From Dehalococcoidia bacterium (lineage in GTDB: Bacteria > Chloroflexota > Dehalococcoidia > Lucifugimonadales > Australimonadaceae): DNA of 43,160 bases. The position numbers were made by a program, and so were the translations under genes. The DNA is taken from NCBI GenBank assembly GCA_021296055.1, contig JAGWBE010000015.1, positions 1-43,160 of the forward strand, given 5' to 3'. A model generated the notes under the pieces. It ran no database searches, was not told the DNA's origin, and saw only the letters and a list, made by a program, of their open reading frames with translations. Shown piece after piece: positions 6,149 to 14,033 of this stretch (position 1 is the stretch's first letter; each line of letters starts with the position of its first letter).

Positions 6149-7504
6149 TCACGCTCCCGCGGCCGCCGCCGTTCGCCCCACGCCCCGCCACTCGAAGCCG
6201 TGCGCCGTCAGTATCGCCGTGTCGAACAGGTTGCGCCCGTCCACCATCTTGCGGCTCTTCATTGCCGCGCCGAAGCGCTCGAAGTCGATGGCGCGGTACT
6301 CCGGCCAGTCGGTCAGCAGCAGCGCCACGTCCGCGCCCTCCGCCGCCGCGTAGGGGTCGTCGGCGTAGGCGACGAGCGGCATCAGCTCACGCGCCTCCTC
6401 CATCGCCAAGGGGTCGTGCGCCACTACGTCCGCGCCGAGGTCTTGCAGCTGGCGGATGATGCGCAGCGACAGCGACGTGCGCACGTCGTTCGCGCCCGGT
6501 TTGAAGGCGAGGCCCAGCACCGCTACGCGGCGGCCGGCCGCGGGCGAGCCCAGCAGGTCCATTGTCCGCGCCACCGTCTGCTGCACCTGGAAGTCGTTCC
6601 GCGCCATCACCGCTTGCATGAACGAGGGCTGGTAGCCGCGCTGCCCCGCAAAGTGGATGAGCGCGCGCAGGTCCTTCTCCAGGCACGGCCCGCCGAACCC
6701 GATGCCCGGCTGGAAGTAGTCCCGCCCGATGCGCGAGTCGTAGCCCATCCCGCGCACCACGTCTAGGACGTCGGCGCCCACCTGCTCGCAGATGCCCGCC
6801 AGTTCGTTCACGAAGGAGACGCGCGCGGCGAGGAAGGCGTTGGAGGCGTACTTGATCATCTGCGCGTTGACCGCGCTCGTCTCCAGGTAGGGCACGCCGC
6901 GCGCCATCTCCACCCCGTCCAACGGGGCGTCGGCGATGAAGTCGGCGTAGAGATCGCGCATCACCTCGCGCGCGTGCTCCGAGTCCGTCCCAATCACGAT
7001 ACGCGTAGGGAAGAAGAAGTCCTCCAGTCCCTTCCCTTCGCGCAGGAACTCAGGGTTCACCACGATGTCCGCGTGGACACCCTCCGCGCGCTTGGCGTGC
7101 AGTATCTCGCGCATCAGGTCCACCGTTCCCGGAGGCGCGGTGGACTTGATGGCCAGCACCGTGTACTGGTCGAGCGCGTCGGCCAGCAGGTGGGCGACCG
7201 TTCGCACCTGGCCCAGGTCGGCGCCGCCGTCCTCCAATTGCGGGCTGCCCACCGCGATGAAGACCGCCTGCGCTCCCCGCACCGCGTCCTCCAGCCCCGT
7301 CGTGAACGCCAGACGCCCCGCCTCCAAGCACGCGCCAAGCGCTTCTTCCAGCCCCTCTTCGTAGATGGGGCTGCGCCCGCTCGACAGCAGCGCGACCTTG
7401 CGCTCGTCCACGTCCACCGCCGCCACGTCGTGCCCCAGGCGCGCGAAACCCACCGCCGTGATCAAGCCCACGTAGCCGCACCCGCCGATCACCGCAATCT
7501 TCAT
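6149..7504 (-). CDS. ugd: UDP-glucose 6-dehydrogenase family protein
   Basis: A 451-residue UDP-glucose/GDP-mannose dehydrogenase. It begins with the NAD-binding loop MKIAVIGGCGYVG, has KSTAPPGTV and NPEFLREG in the first half, the catalytic cysteine in GFGGPCLEKDLRAL, and the C-terminal UDP-binding motif VLGLAFKPGANDVRTS. It oxidises UDP-glucose to UDP-glucuronate (or a related sugar nucleotide) in the cytoplasm, feeding surface polysaccharide synthesis; the O-antigen-ligase-like gene upstream and aroE downstream lie on the same strand. The ATG at 7504 is chosen because the family motif starts there; an upstream in-frame start at 7579 adds only a Gly-rich leader that runs into the -10 box. 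Confidence 0.92.
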   Translation of the reverse strand: MKIAVIGGCGYVGLITAVGFARLGHDVAAVDVDERKVALLSSGRSPIYEEGLEEALGACLEAGRLAFTTGLEDAVRGAQAVFIAVGSPQLEDGGADLGQVRTVAHLLADALDQYTVLAIKSTAPPGTVDLMREILHAKRAEGVHADIVVNPEFLREGKGLEDFFFPTRIVIGTDSEHAREVMRDLYADFIADAPLDGVEMARGVPYLETSAVNAQMIKYASNAFLAARVSFVNELAGICEQVGADVLDVVRGMGYDSRIGRDYFQPGIGFGGPCLEKDLRALIHFAGQRGYQPSFMQAVMARNDFQVQQTVARTMDLLGSPAAGRRVAVLGLAFKPGANDVRTSLSLRIIRQLQDLGADVVAHDPLAMEEARELMPLVAYADDPYAAAEGADVALLLTDWPEYRAIDFERFGAAMKSRKMVDGRNLFDTAILTAHGFEWRGVGRTAAAAGA

Positions 7505-7577
7505 AGCGAAACCACCCTCGCCCTTCTTACCGGAACCGGCGGCATGCGTCCGCTGCGTCCCGCTCCCACCGCCGCCC

Positions 7578-7583
7578 ATTATA
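7578..7583 (-). promoter_or_regulatory. Possible -10 box (TATAAT) for ugd-aroE
   Basis: A perfect TATAAT on the minus strand lies in the 87-bp gap between the O-antigen-ligase-like gene and ugd, 74 nt before the ugd ATG. No convincing -35 is seen in the GC-rich DNA upstream, so the call rests on the -10 alone. Confidence 0.4.
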
Positions 7584-7591
7584 CAAAGCGC

Positions 7592-10186
7592 CTACGGGCC
7601 GGCCGCCCCGGCGTCCTCCGCCTCCATGGCCGCCAGCGCGTCCTGCGCCTGCTGATTAGGCTGTAGCTCGACGGAGCGGCGCAGCGCGGCGACCGCCTCG
7701 TCGCGGCGATCGAGTTCTCCCAACGCCATCCCGCGCACGAACCAGACCTGCGCGGCGTTCGCCGCCTCGTCGCCCGCCAGGGCCAACGCCGTCTCGCTCT
7801 GCGCCAACGCCGCGTCGAACTGCCCCGCTTGTAGATACGTCCAACTTAGGGCGAGCGACGGCTGCGCGAACCCAGGCAGCAGCACGGTCATAATCTTGGC
7901 GTAGTGCAGCGCCTGATCCGCGTTCTCTCCCGTTAACCCCGCCACCGCGCGCGACATATCGCTCAACCGCGTCCACACCCGATGATCGGCCGCATTCCAC
8001 TCCCGCCCCCCTTCGACCGCGGCCTGCGCCCGCCGCAGCCCTTCCGCGACCTGCGCCGGCTCCCCTTGCCTGTCCGCCAACCCCCGCAGCGCGTCGCTCA
8101 ATTGGATGTGCAGCAACGCTTGGCGCGGATGCCAATCGATCGCGCGCTCCAACTCCGATATCCCCCGCTGCACCCGCCCCTGCTCGAACGCGTCAATCGC
8201 CTGGCCCGATATCCGCGCAGCCATCAGCGGGCTCAGCGTCGCCGACCACCACACGACCACTAGCAGCACGCACAGCACGGACGCCGCCCCGACGCGCCAC
8301 GCGGAGGCCTGAGCCGCCGTACTCTCTCTCGCGGCGCGCCTCCGCTCCGCTCGCCGCTGCTGCCGATTCCCCGCGGCGCTTGGCGCGCGCAGCCCCAGCG
8401 TCTGGTCATAGGCCCGCCGCCGGCGCGGATCCATCAACACCTGATACGCCTCCGCCTCCCGCTTCCCGTCTCCGCCGCCCACCGCCCTGCGCGCGCGCCG
8501 TATCTCCTCGCGCGTCGCCTGCGGGCTCAGCCCCAGCGCCTCGTAGTGGCTGCGCTCCCTCCGGCCTCCCGTCTCGGCGTCGGCGTCGGGCGCTTCTGCG
8601 GCGTCAGGCGTTGCGGGTTCCGCCGTCGCGCCCTCGCCGCTCAACCGGCCGGCGTCGGGCGCTCCCGCGCTCGTGGCCTCTGCGGTCCCCGCGACCTTCT
8701 CTGCTCTCTCGCCGCTCAACCGCCCGGCGGCGATCAGCACTCCCAACAGCACCCAGACCATCACGAAGTCCGTTATCTGCGCCTTCCCCACCATCTGTTC
8801 CACGACTCGCGCGCCGAGCACTCCCGCCAGCGCCACCGCTATCCACGCCAGCCAACTCTCTAACCTCCCTCCTGCGCCCAGGCGCAGCAGCCGCCAAAGA
8901 ACCAGCGCCGCGCTCGCCGCCAAGGCAAGGTAGACCAGCACGCCGATCGCCCCAAGCTCCAGCGCCGTATGCACAAGGAAGTTGTGTCCGTGCTCGATCA
9001 GCGTATTGGTCGCCCGCGTGTCCCCGACTAGCTGGTAGAAGGTTACGAACGTGTCCGGCCCGTAACCGATGATCGGACGCAGCGCCGGCAGCAACACCTC
9101 CGGCAGCTCCGGATACGCCTCCGTATCGAACGACACGCCTTCCGCCAGGGCCTGCCCCGTCGTCTGCCAGATGATGAAGCGGTTGCTCAACGTCCCGACC
9201 GTCGCCTCCGTGGCAATGGTCCCCACCCGACCGGCGACCGTTGTGTCGCCCCCCGCCTTCACGCCTGCCGCGGGAGGGATCGTCAGCAGCCATCCCGCCA
9301 CGACCGCCGCCGCCAACAGTCCGGCCGACCAGGCCGCCGCCTTCCATCCTCGCAGTCGCCATGCGGCCAACAGGAACACCATCATCCCCGCCGCCGTCGC
9401 CACCCACGGCCCGCGGCTCAACGTGAACAGCAGCGCCGTCGCTTGCAACATCAGCGGCAGCCACCAGAGCGCCACGCGCGCAATCGTCCGCGAGCGCTCC
9501 AGCCCCTCCACGATGAGGGCGAGGGTGATGGGAATGGTCATCGCCAGCACCGAACCCGCGAACACCGGGTTGCCGAGCGTCAGGCTCGCGCGCGTGCTGT
9601 CCGCCCCCGGCGCCCGCAGCGGGTCGTACCCGAAGTGCTGCCCTATCCCGTACACGGACGACAGCGTCCCCGTCGCAGCGATGATGACCATCAGCCGCCA
9701 TACCTGCTGCCGAGTCCGTAGGTGGGTCGCGGCGACTAAGAAGATCGCCGCGTAGCACGCGATGCTGTAGAGGCCGTAGGTGTCCCACCCGGGGTCATAG
9801 CCCCAGAACCCCAAGCGCGGCAGCGGCGACAGCGCGGCGGACAGCCCCACCACCACCGTCAGCGCCAGCGCCGAACCCATCATCACTCGCGTGGGCCCGC
9901 CCCGTAGCCACCCCCACGCGCCCCGCGCATACTCCCCCGGCGTCCGAAGCGGCGCCCTCCCCGAGGTCAACGCCCATTCCAACGCCCACAGCCCCGCGAG
10001 CGCGATGGCGATCGTTCGAAAGACCGACACCTTGGCGACCTGGATGTAGCCAAGCATGAACCCCTCGGGCAGTTGGATCAGCGCCACCGCGGGGATCAGC
10101 GCCAGCAGCAACCATTCGATAGCCGTGCGCACATTGTCGGCCAAGCCGGGTGAAGGGGACGTGCGGCGTGCGGCGCTTGCTGCCAA
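7592..10186 (-). CDS. O-antigen ligase/polymerase-like membrane protein with a J-like segment and C-terminal TPRs
   Basis: An 864-residue protein. Residues 20-490 hold about twelve membrane segments and the Wzy_C-type loop EHGHNFLVHTALELGAIG (398-415), as in O-antigen ligases, which join or polymerise glycans on the outer membrane face. A low-complexity linker (490-545) follows. Then a J-domain-like stretch (546-597: HYEALGLSPQATREEI ... AYQVLMDPRRRRAYDQ) that lacks the HPD tripeptide (the loop is Gly-rich, VGGGDG). Next come a basic segment, one membrane segment (about 632-650), and TPR-like helices to the end. The start is a TTG at 10186 with an AGGAGAGG box 5 nt upstream. By topology the J-like part should be cytoplasmic and the TPR tail outside. 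The family call is good; the function of the fusion is unknown. Confidence 0.8.
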   Translation of the reverse strand: MAASAARRTSPSPGLADNVRTAIEWLLLALIPAVALIQLPEGFMLGYIQVAKVSVFRTIAIALAGLWALEWALTSGRAPLRTPGEYARGAWGWLRGGPTRVMMGSALALTVVVGLSAALSPLPRLGFWGYDPGWDTYGLYSIACYAAIFLVAATHLRTRQQVWRLMVIIAATGTLSSVYGIGQHFGYDPLRAPGADSTRASLTLGNPVFAGSVLAMTIPITLALIVEGLERSRTIARVALWWLPLMLQATALLFTLSRGPWVATAAGMMVFLLAAWRLRGWKAAAWSAGLLAAAVVAGWLLTIPPAAGVKAGGDTTVAGRVGTIATEATVGTLSNRFIIWQTTGQALAEGVSFDTEAYPELPEVLLPALRPIIGYGPDTFVTFYQLVGDTRATNTLIEHGHNFLVHTALELGAIGVLVYLALAASAALVLWRLLRLGAGGRLESWLAWIAVALAGVLGARVVEQMVGKAQITDFVMVWVLLGVLIAAGRLSGERAEKVAGTAEATSAGAPDAGRLSGEGATAEPATPDAAEAPDADAETGGRRERSHYEALGLSPQATREEIRRARRAVGGGDGKREAEAYQVLMDPRRRRAYDQTLGLRAPSAAGNRQQRRAERRRAARESTAAQASAWRVGAASVLCVLLVVVWWSATLSPLMAARISGQAIDAFEQGRVQRGISELERAIDWHPRQALLHIQLSDALRGLADRQGEPAQVAEGLRRAQAAVEGGREWNAADHRVWTRLSDMSRAVAGLTGENADQALHYAKIMTVLLPGFAQPSLALSWTYLQAGQFDAALAQSETALALAGDEAANAAQVWFVRGMALGELDRRDEAVAALRRSVELQPNQQAQDALAAMEAEDAGAAGP

Positions 10187-10379
10187 CGAAGCCTCTCCTG
10201 CCGCAGCCCAGAGCCGCAGCGCGCCCTAGTCTACCGCTAGCCCGCCCGTGCCGCGTCAGCCCAGATGTGTTGCGACCGCAGGACCCGACCCGCCGCCGCG
10301 CGCCGTGGACACGCTCTCGCGCTCCCTCTCTGCTCCGCGTGCGGGAGTACTGGAACCCACACGCGAAGGGAGTAGGTGA

Positions 10380-10545
10380 AGGGCCGGCCTATGAGTGAGG
10401 GCGCAGGCAGCAGGGGTTCGAGCAGGCGCCATTCGGCGTCGGTGAAGCCGCTGGGGTAGGTTTGCCTGCCCATGGGGAGGGTGTACCCCGTTCGCTTCAT
10501 CCGTCTTTAGGCAATTGCCATACCTATTTTAGACACCCTCTGAGG
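10380..10545 (-). mobile_element. IS5-family insertion sequence remnant (one end plus start of transposase)
   Basis: From ATG 10473 on the minus strand the translation begins MGRQTYPSGFTDAEW then LLEPLLPAP, the typical N-terminus of IS5/IS4-type transposases; after about 30 residues the similarity stops and the frame becomes unrelated. Upstream of it, GAGGGTGTCTAAAAT (10530-10544) looks like the terminal inverted repeat of such elements. No second end or catalytic DDE region is present, so this is a dead fragment, probably left by deletion. Confidence 0.65.
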
Positions 10546-10570
10546 GAAGTCGAAGGGCTAATGGGGCGCC

Positions 10571-10592
10571 GGTTAGGCGGCGCTGCCTAACC
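10571..10592. other. Perfect 8-bp-arm hairpin at the end of the LRR pseudogene
   Basis: GGTTAGGC and GCCTAACC (10571-10578 and 10585-10592) flank a 6-nt loop and include the pseudogene stop codon. No T run follows on either strand, so a rho-independent terminator is not supported. Confidence 0.4.
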
Positions 10593-10961
10593 GCCAGACA
10601 GAGGGCAGAAGGGTAGGCCGAGCAGTTCGAAGTCGTTGGGCATGCTCTGTAGACTAGCGGGCACGCACCCACTGAATCGGTTGCCGCGAAGCCACAGCAT
10701 TGGAAGGTTGGAGAGGTTGCCCAACTCCGCGCCATTCATCGAGCGGCAGCTCGCTCAGCCAGTTGGCGTTGTTCGCCCAGTTCGGCCCGCTGGTGGCGTT
10801 GTAGAAAATGACCAGCACTTCTCTGTCCGATAGTTTCGGCGTCGGTGTTGGAGGCGGAACGTCTGCGTCGCATGCGGCCAGGAGCGCGACGAGGGCCAGC
10901 GCCGCGAACGTCGCCAGGGTGCACGCCGGCGGCTAGTGAGGATGCTGTGCGCTATGTTCAT
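10587..10961 (-). pseudogene. Decayed leucine-rich-repeat lipoprotein
   Basis: Pieces of one protein lie in three frames. ATG 10961 gives a short N-terminal leader (MNIAHSILT). After a shift comes a lipoprotein signal (LATFAALALVALLAAC) and DREVLVIFYNATSGPNW with NANWLSELPLDEWRGV, the usual N-terminal cap of bacterial LRR proteins. After a second shift, GNLSNLPMLWLRGNRFSG and the cap CVPASLQSMPNDFELLG run to the stop at 10587. The LRR array that should lie between cap and end is missing, so the gene has lost its middle and has at least two frameshifts. Intact relatives are secreted lipid-anchored proteins. A promoter-like TGCTAGCGT (10985-10993) remains 24 nt upstream of the ATG. The IS remnant next door fits the picture of a decaying region. 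Confidence 0.7.
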
Positions 10962-11062
10962 ATCGCTTGCGCACGGCAGGTTGGACGCTAGCATATCGGA
11001 GAGCCATGGTGCGAGGCGGCGGTGTTCGCGCCGCGTTAGTTGCGGGAAGGTCTCGCGCTGGA

Positions 11063-12697
11063 TTAGAGGCCGACGATCGCCCCGCTTGCGTCTACGTCGA
11101 GGGAGCGGGGGTTGGAGGGGAGGCCGGGCATGGTGACGATGTTGCCCGCGATGGGGTAGATGAAGCCCGCGCCGACGGACGCGCGCACGTCGCTCACTTC
11201 GAAGGTGTAGCCGGAGGGGCGGCCCTTGCGCTCGGGGCGGTCGCTGATGGAGAGGTGGGTCTTGGCCATGCAGACGGGGAGGTTGCCCCAGCCGAGGTCG
11301 GTGAAGCGGCGGAGCTGAGCGCGTGCGGAGGCGCTCCACGACACGTCGTCGGCGTTGTAGACGCGGCGGGCGATGGCGAGCACTTTGTCTTCGAGCGAAT
11401 CGGAGAGGGCATAGGCGTAGTTCGGCTCGGGAGCGGCGCAGGGATCGGCGGCGGCGGTCGCGTCGATGAGCGCCTCGGCCAACTCCGTTGCGCCCGCGCC
11501 GCCGTCCGCGAAGGCAGTGCTCTCCACCGCGGCCGCCGCGCCCGCCTCCTCGCTGCCCTGCTTGGCGATGCGCAGTTCCTCGGCGGTGTCGGCGGGGAAG
11601 CGGTTGAGCGCGACGACGACGGGGAGGCCGAAGGAGCGGATGACGCCGATGAGGTGGCGCAGGTTGGCCATCCCCGCTTCGACGGCGGCGGGAGCGGGCG
11701 GGTCAAGGTCGCGCACGCGGACGCCGCCGTGGTTCTTGAGGGCGCGCACGGTGGCGACGATGACGGCGGCGTGGGGCAGCAGGCCGGAGGAGCGCGCCTT
11801 GATGTGCATGAACTTCTCGAAGCCAAGGTCCGCGCCGAATCCGGCCTCGGTGAGCACGTAGTCGGCGTGAGCGAGGGCGAGACGGTCGCCGACGACGGAG
11901 CTGCATCCGTGGGCGATGTTGCCGAAGGGCCCCGTGTGGGCGATGACAGGCTGGCCCTCGGTGGTCTGGACGAGGTTGGGGAGGATGGCGTGGCGCAGCA
12001 GCGCCATCATCGAGCCGACGGCGCCGACGACGTCGGCGGTTACGGCGCGTCCGTCGTCTGCGTAGCCAATCACCATGCGGCTGAGGCGTTGGCGCAGGTC
12101 GTCGAGGCCGCTGCTAAGGGCGAGGATGGCCATGACCTCGGAGGCGGTTACGATGTCGAAGCCGGTCTCGCGGACGGGGGCGTTGTTGGCGCCGCCCAGG
12201 CCGGCGGCGATCTGACGCAGGGAGCGCTCCTCCATATCGGAGACGCGCCGCAGTGTTACGCCCGCGGGGGTTAGGCCGGGGATGCGTCCGAGGCGGACGG
12301 CGTTGTCGGCGAGGGCGGCGAGGAGGTTGTGGGCGGATCCGACGGCGTGGGCGTCGCCGGTGAAGTGGACGTTGACTTCGTCCTCGGGTTCGATGCGCGC
12401 CTTGCCGCCGCCGGTTCCGCCGCCCTTGATGCCGAAGATAGGGCCGAGGGACGGCTCGCGCAGAGTGGCCGCGGCGCTAACGCCGAGGCGTCCCAAGCCC
12501 TGGGTAAGCCCCACGGTTGTTGTGGTCTTGCCCTCGCCGGCGGGAGTGGGAGTGATGCCGGTGACGACGACGAGCTTGCCGCGGGCCGCGCCCTCGCCGA
12601 CAGCCTCCAGCGGGATCTTGGCCTTGTAGCGGCCATAGGGAATCAGCGCCTCGGGGTCGAGGCCCATGTTCGCGGCGATGTCGGCGATGGGGCGCAC
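11063..12697 (-). CDS. fhs: Formate--tetrahydrofolate ligase
   Basis: A 544-residue enzyme that joins formate to tetrahydrofolate with ATP, giving 10-formyl-THF for one-carbon metabolism. The P-loop TPAGEGKTTTT, the SLGPIFGIKGGGTGGGKA block, VNVHFTGDAHAV and the C-terminal GAGFIYPIAGNIVTMPGLP are all family signatures, and length is normal. I choose the GTG at 12697, which has an AGGAG box (12703-12707) 5 nt upstream. The in-frame ATG at 12736 has no ribosome binding site and lies upstream of a TGCTACAAT extended -10 element (12720-12728), so it would not be in the transcript. No folD or other Wood-Ljungdahl gene is next to it; the gene stands alone between the decay zone and an oppositely oriented methyltransferase. 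Confidence 0.93.
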   Translation of the reverse strand: MRPIADIAANMGLDPEALIPYGRYKAKIPLEAVGEGAARGKLVVVTGITPTPAGEGKTTTTVGLTQGLGRLGVSAAATLREPSLGPIFGIKGGGTGGGKARIEPEDEVNVHFTGDAHAVGSAHNLLAALADNAVRLGRIPGLTPAGVTLRRVSDMEERSLRQIAAGLGGANNAPVRETGFDIVTASEVMAILALSSGLDDLRQRLSRMVIGYADDGRAVTADVVGAVGSMMALLRHAILPNLVQTTEGQPVIAHTGPFGNIAHGCSSVVGDRLALAHADYVLTEAGFGADLGFEKFMHIKARSSGLLPHAAVIVATVRALKNHGGVRVRDLDPPAPAAVEAGMANLRHLIGVIRSFGLPVVVALNRFPADTAEELRIAKQGSEEAGAAAAVESTAFADGGAGATELAEALIDATAAADPCAAPEPNYAYALSDSLEDKVLAIARRVYNADDVSWSASARAQLRRFTDLGWGNLPVCMAKTHLSISDRPERKGRPSGYTFEVSDVRASVGAGFIYPIAGNIVTMPGLPSNPRSLDVDASGAIVGL

Positions 12698-12719
12698 GTC
12701 AACTCCTGCGCTCGGGGCG

Positions 12720-12728
12720 ATTGTAGCA
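12720..12728 (-). promoter_or_regulatory. Extended -10 promoter of fhs (TGC-TACAAT)
   Basis: On the minus strand TGC precedes TACAAT, a five-of-six match to the -10 consensus with the TGn extension. Its place just upstream of the AGGAG box and GTG start decides the fhs start codon. Confidence 0.5.
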
Positions 12729-12780
12729 CCGTGCATCGGCGCCCGGCGGGGGCGGCGCGAGAGCTCCTGTAGCTGAGACT

Positions 12781-12838
12781 GTGTGGGGAATACCCCGACA
12801 CTCCCAGCAGGGGCTGGCCGCCCCTCGGCGCTCCCCGC
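12781..12838. repeat. Dispersed double-hairpin repeat, copy A
   Basis: The first hairpin is GTGTGGGG-aata-CCCCgACAC (12781-12801, one bulge); the second centres on AGGGGC/GCCCCT (12809-12814, 12820-12825). The layout and flanks (CTCCCAGC ... CTCGGCGC) match copy B at 15471 and part of copy C at 33513. Confidence 0.6.
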
Positions 12839-12875
12839 GTGAAGAGGCCTGGATTCCGCGACAGCCTCCAGCCCG

Positions 12876-12904
12876 TTGAGGTCGAGGCCGGGAACTGTTA
12901 GGAT
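12876..12904 (+). promoter_or_regulatory. Candidate promoter of the sterol-methyltransferase-like gene
   Basis: TTGAGG (12876-12881), a 17-bp spacer and TAGGAT (12899-12904) with an upstream TG (12896-12897) form a moderate promoter 50 nt before the ATG. The ribosome binding site GGGAG (12943-12947) follows. Confidence 0.4.
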
Positions 12905-12954
12905 AGGACGCGCCGTAGCCGCTAAGAGCAGGATGCCGGTCCGGGAGCGTGCGG

Positions 12955-13980
12955 ATGCCAGTCAAACTCTCCAGGGCCCTGAGGAACAAGCTCAGCGCTT
13001 CGGGCGTGGCGGCGGCTTTTCGCGAGTACGAACACCGCTTCAGAATGGAGAAGCGCAAGAAATCGGAGGACGGGGAAAGGCACTACAAGGAAGTCAACAA
13101 CCTCTATTACGACCTAGTTACTGACTTCTACGAGTACGGCTGGGGCAAGTCTTTCCACTTCGCGCCGCGAGTGCCGGGGGAGAGTTTCAAGGCATCGCTG
13201 GCGCGGCACGAGCACTACCTGGCGCACGTGCTTGGACTGAAGCCTGGCATGGTCGTGGCGGACATCGGCTCCGGGATCGGCGGGCCGTTGTTGGAGATCG
13301 CGCGATTCAGCGGCACCAAGATCGTTGGGGTGAACAGCAATGCGCGTCAGATTGAACGCGCCCGGCAATTGACGGAAGAGGCGGGACTGACGCACCTGGC
13401 CGAGTACTCGCACTGCGACTTCCTGCACGTGGAGGCGTCGGACGAATCGTTCGACGCGGCGTATTCCATTGAGGCGACTTGCATTGCGCCGGACAAGGTG
13501 AGCGTCTATGGCGAGATATTTCGCTTGTTAAAGCCGGGAGGCGAGTTCGGCGCTTACGAATATTGCCTAACCGAGCGCTTCGACGATCAGAATCCGCATC
13601 ACCTCAAAATCAAGGCGAACATCGAGCTGTGGGGAGGGCTGCTCGTCATCGACGACTATCAAACGGTCGATGAGGCGCTTCGGACGGTGGGGTTCGAGAT
13701 GTTGGAGACGCGGGACCTAGCAGCGCAGGACGGCCCGTCGATTCCGTGGTGGCAACCGTTGGCAGGCTCAGGCCTGTCTCTTACCACGATCCGCAGTTCG
13801 AGCATCGGGCGCCGCGCGACGCGCACGTTGATCAGAGCGCTCGAGGCGGCCCACGTGGCGCCGCGTGGGACGACTCGCGTGGCGGAGGGGTTGAACCAGT
13901 GCGCGACGGCTATAGCGGAGGCGGGGCGGCTCGGCATCTTCACGCCGATGTACTTCATCCGCGCCCGCAAGCCAATCTGA
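12955..13980 (+). CDS. Sterol C24-methyltransferase-like (ERG6/SMT family) SAM-dependent methyltransferase
   Basis: A 341-residue protein that matches sterol 24-C-methyltransferases far beyond the generic SAM fold. It has the sterol-binding signature YEYGWGKSFHF (59-69), ESFKASLARHEHYLA, SAM motif I ADIGSGIGGPLLEIA (102-116), and the second SMT block SIEATCIAPDKVSVYGEI (171-188). A C-terminal region (about 215-341) resembles the SMT C-terminal domain, ending FTPMYFIRARKP. In eukaryotes the family adds a methyl group to the sterol side chain; bacterial members acting on sterols are known, but the true substrate here is undetermined and no squalene epoxidase or oxidosqualene cyclase lies in the window. 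The ATG at 12955 has GGGAG 7 nt upstream; a GTG at 12949 is too close to it. Confidence 0.82.
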   Translation: MPVKLSRALRNKLSASGVAAAFREYEHRFRMEKRKKSEDGERHYKEVNNLYYDLVTDFYEYGWGKSFHFAPRVPGESFKASLARHEHYLAHVLGLKPGMVVADIGSGIGGPLLEIARFSGTKIVGVNSNARQIERARQLTEEAGLTHLAEYSHCDFLHVEASDESFDAAYSIEATCIAPDKVSVYGEIFRLLKPGGEFGAYEYCLTERFDDQNPHHLKIKANIELWGGLLVIDDYQTVDEALRTVGFEMLETRDLAAQDGPSIPWWQPLAGSGLSLTTIRSSSIGRRATRTLIRALEAAHVAPRGTTRVAEGLNQCATAIAEAGRLGIFTPMYFIRARKPI

Positions 13981-14033
13981 ACCAACCTCATCGCGGATAG
14001 CCGCAGCGAAGGGCCGCGCGCCGCACGTTTCGC

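Noticed and set aside
5157..6353. Plus-strand 398-codon open frame over aroE
   Set aside because: Arg-rich shadow of aroE and ugd with no conserved motif.
10571..10592. Rho-independent terminator
   Set aside because: The hairpin is good but no T run follows on either strand.
10967..12274. Plus-strand 435-codon open frame over fhs
   Set aside because: Shadow of the well-supported fhs gene; Gly/Val/Asp-rich composition with no family match.
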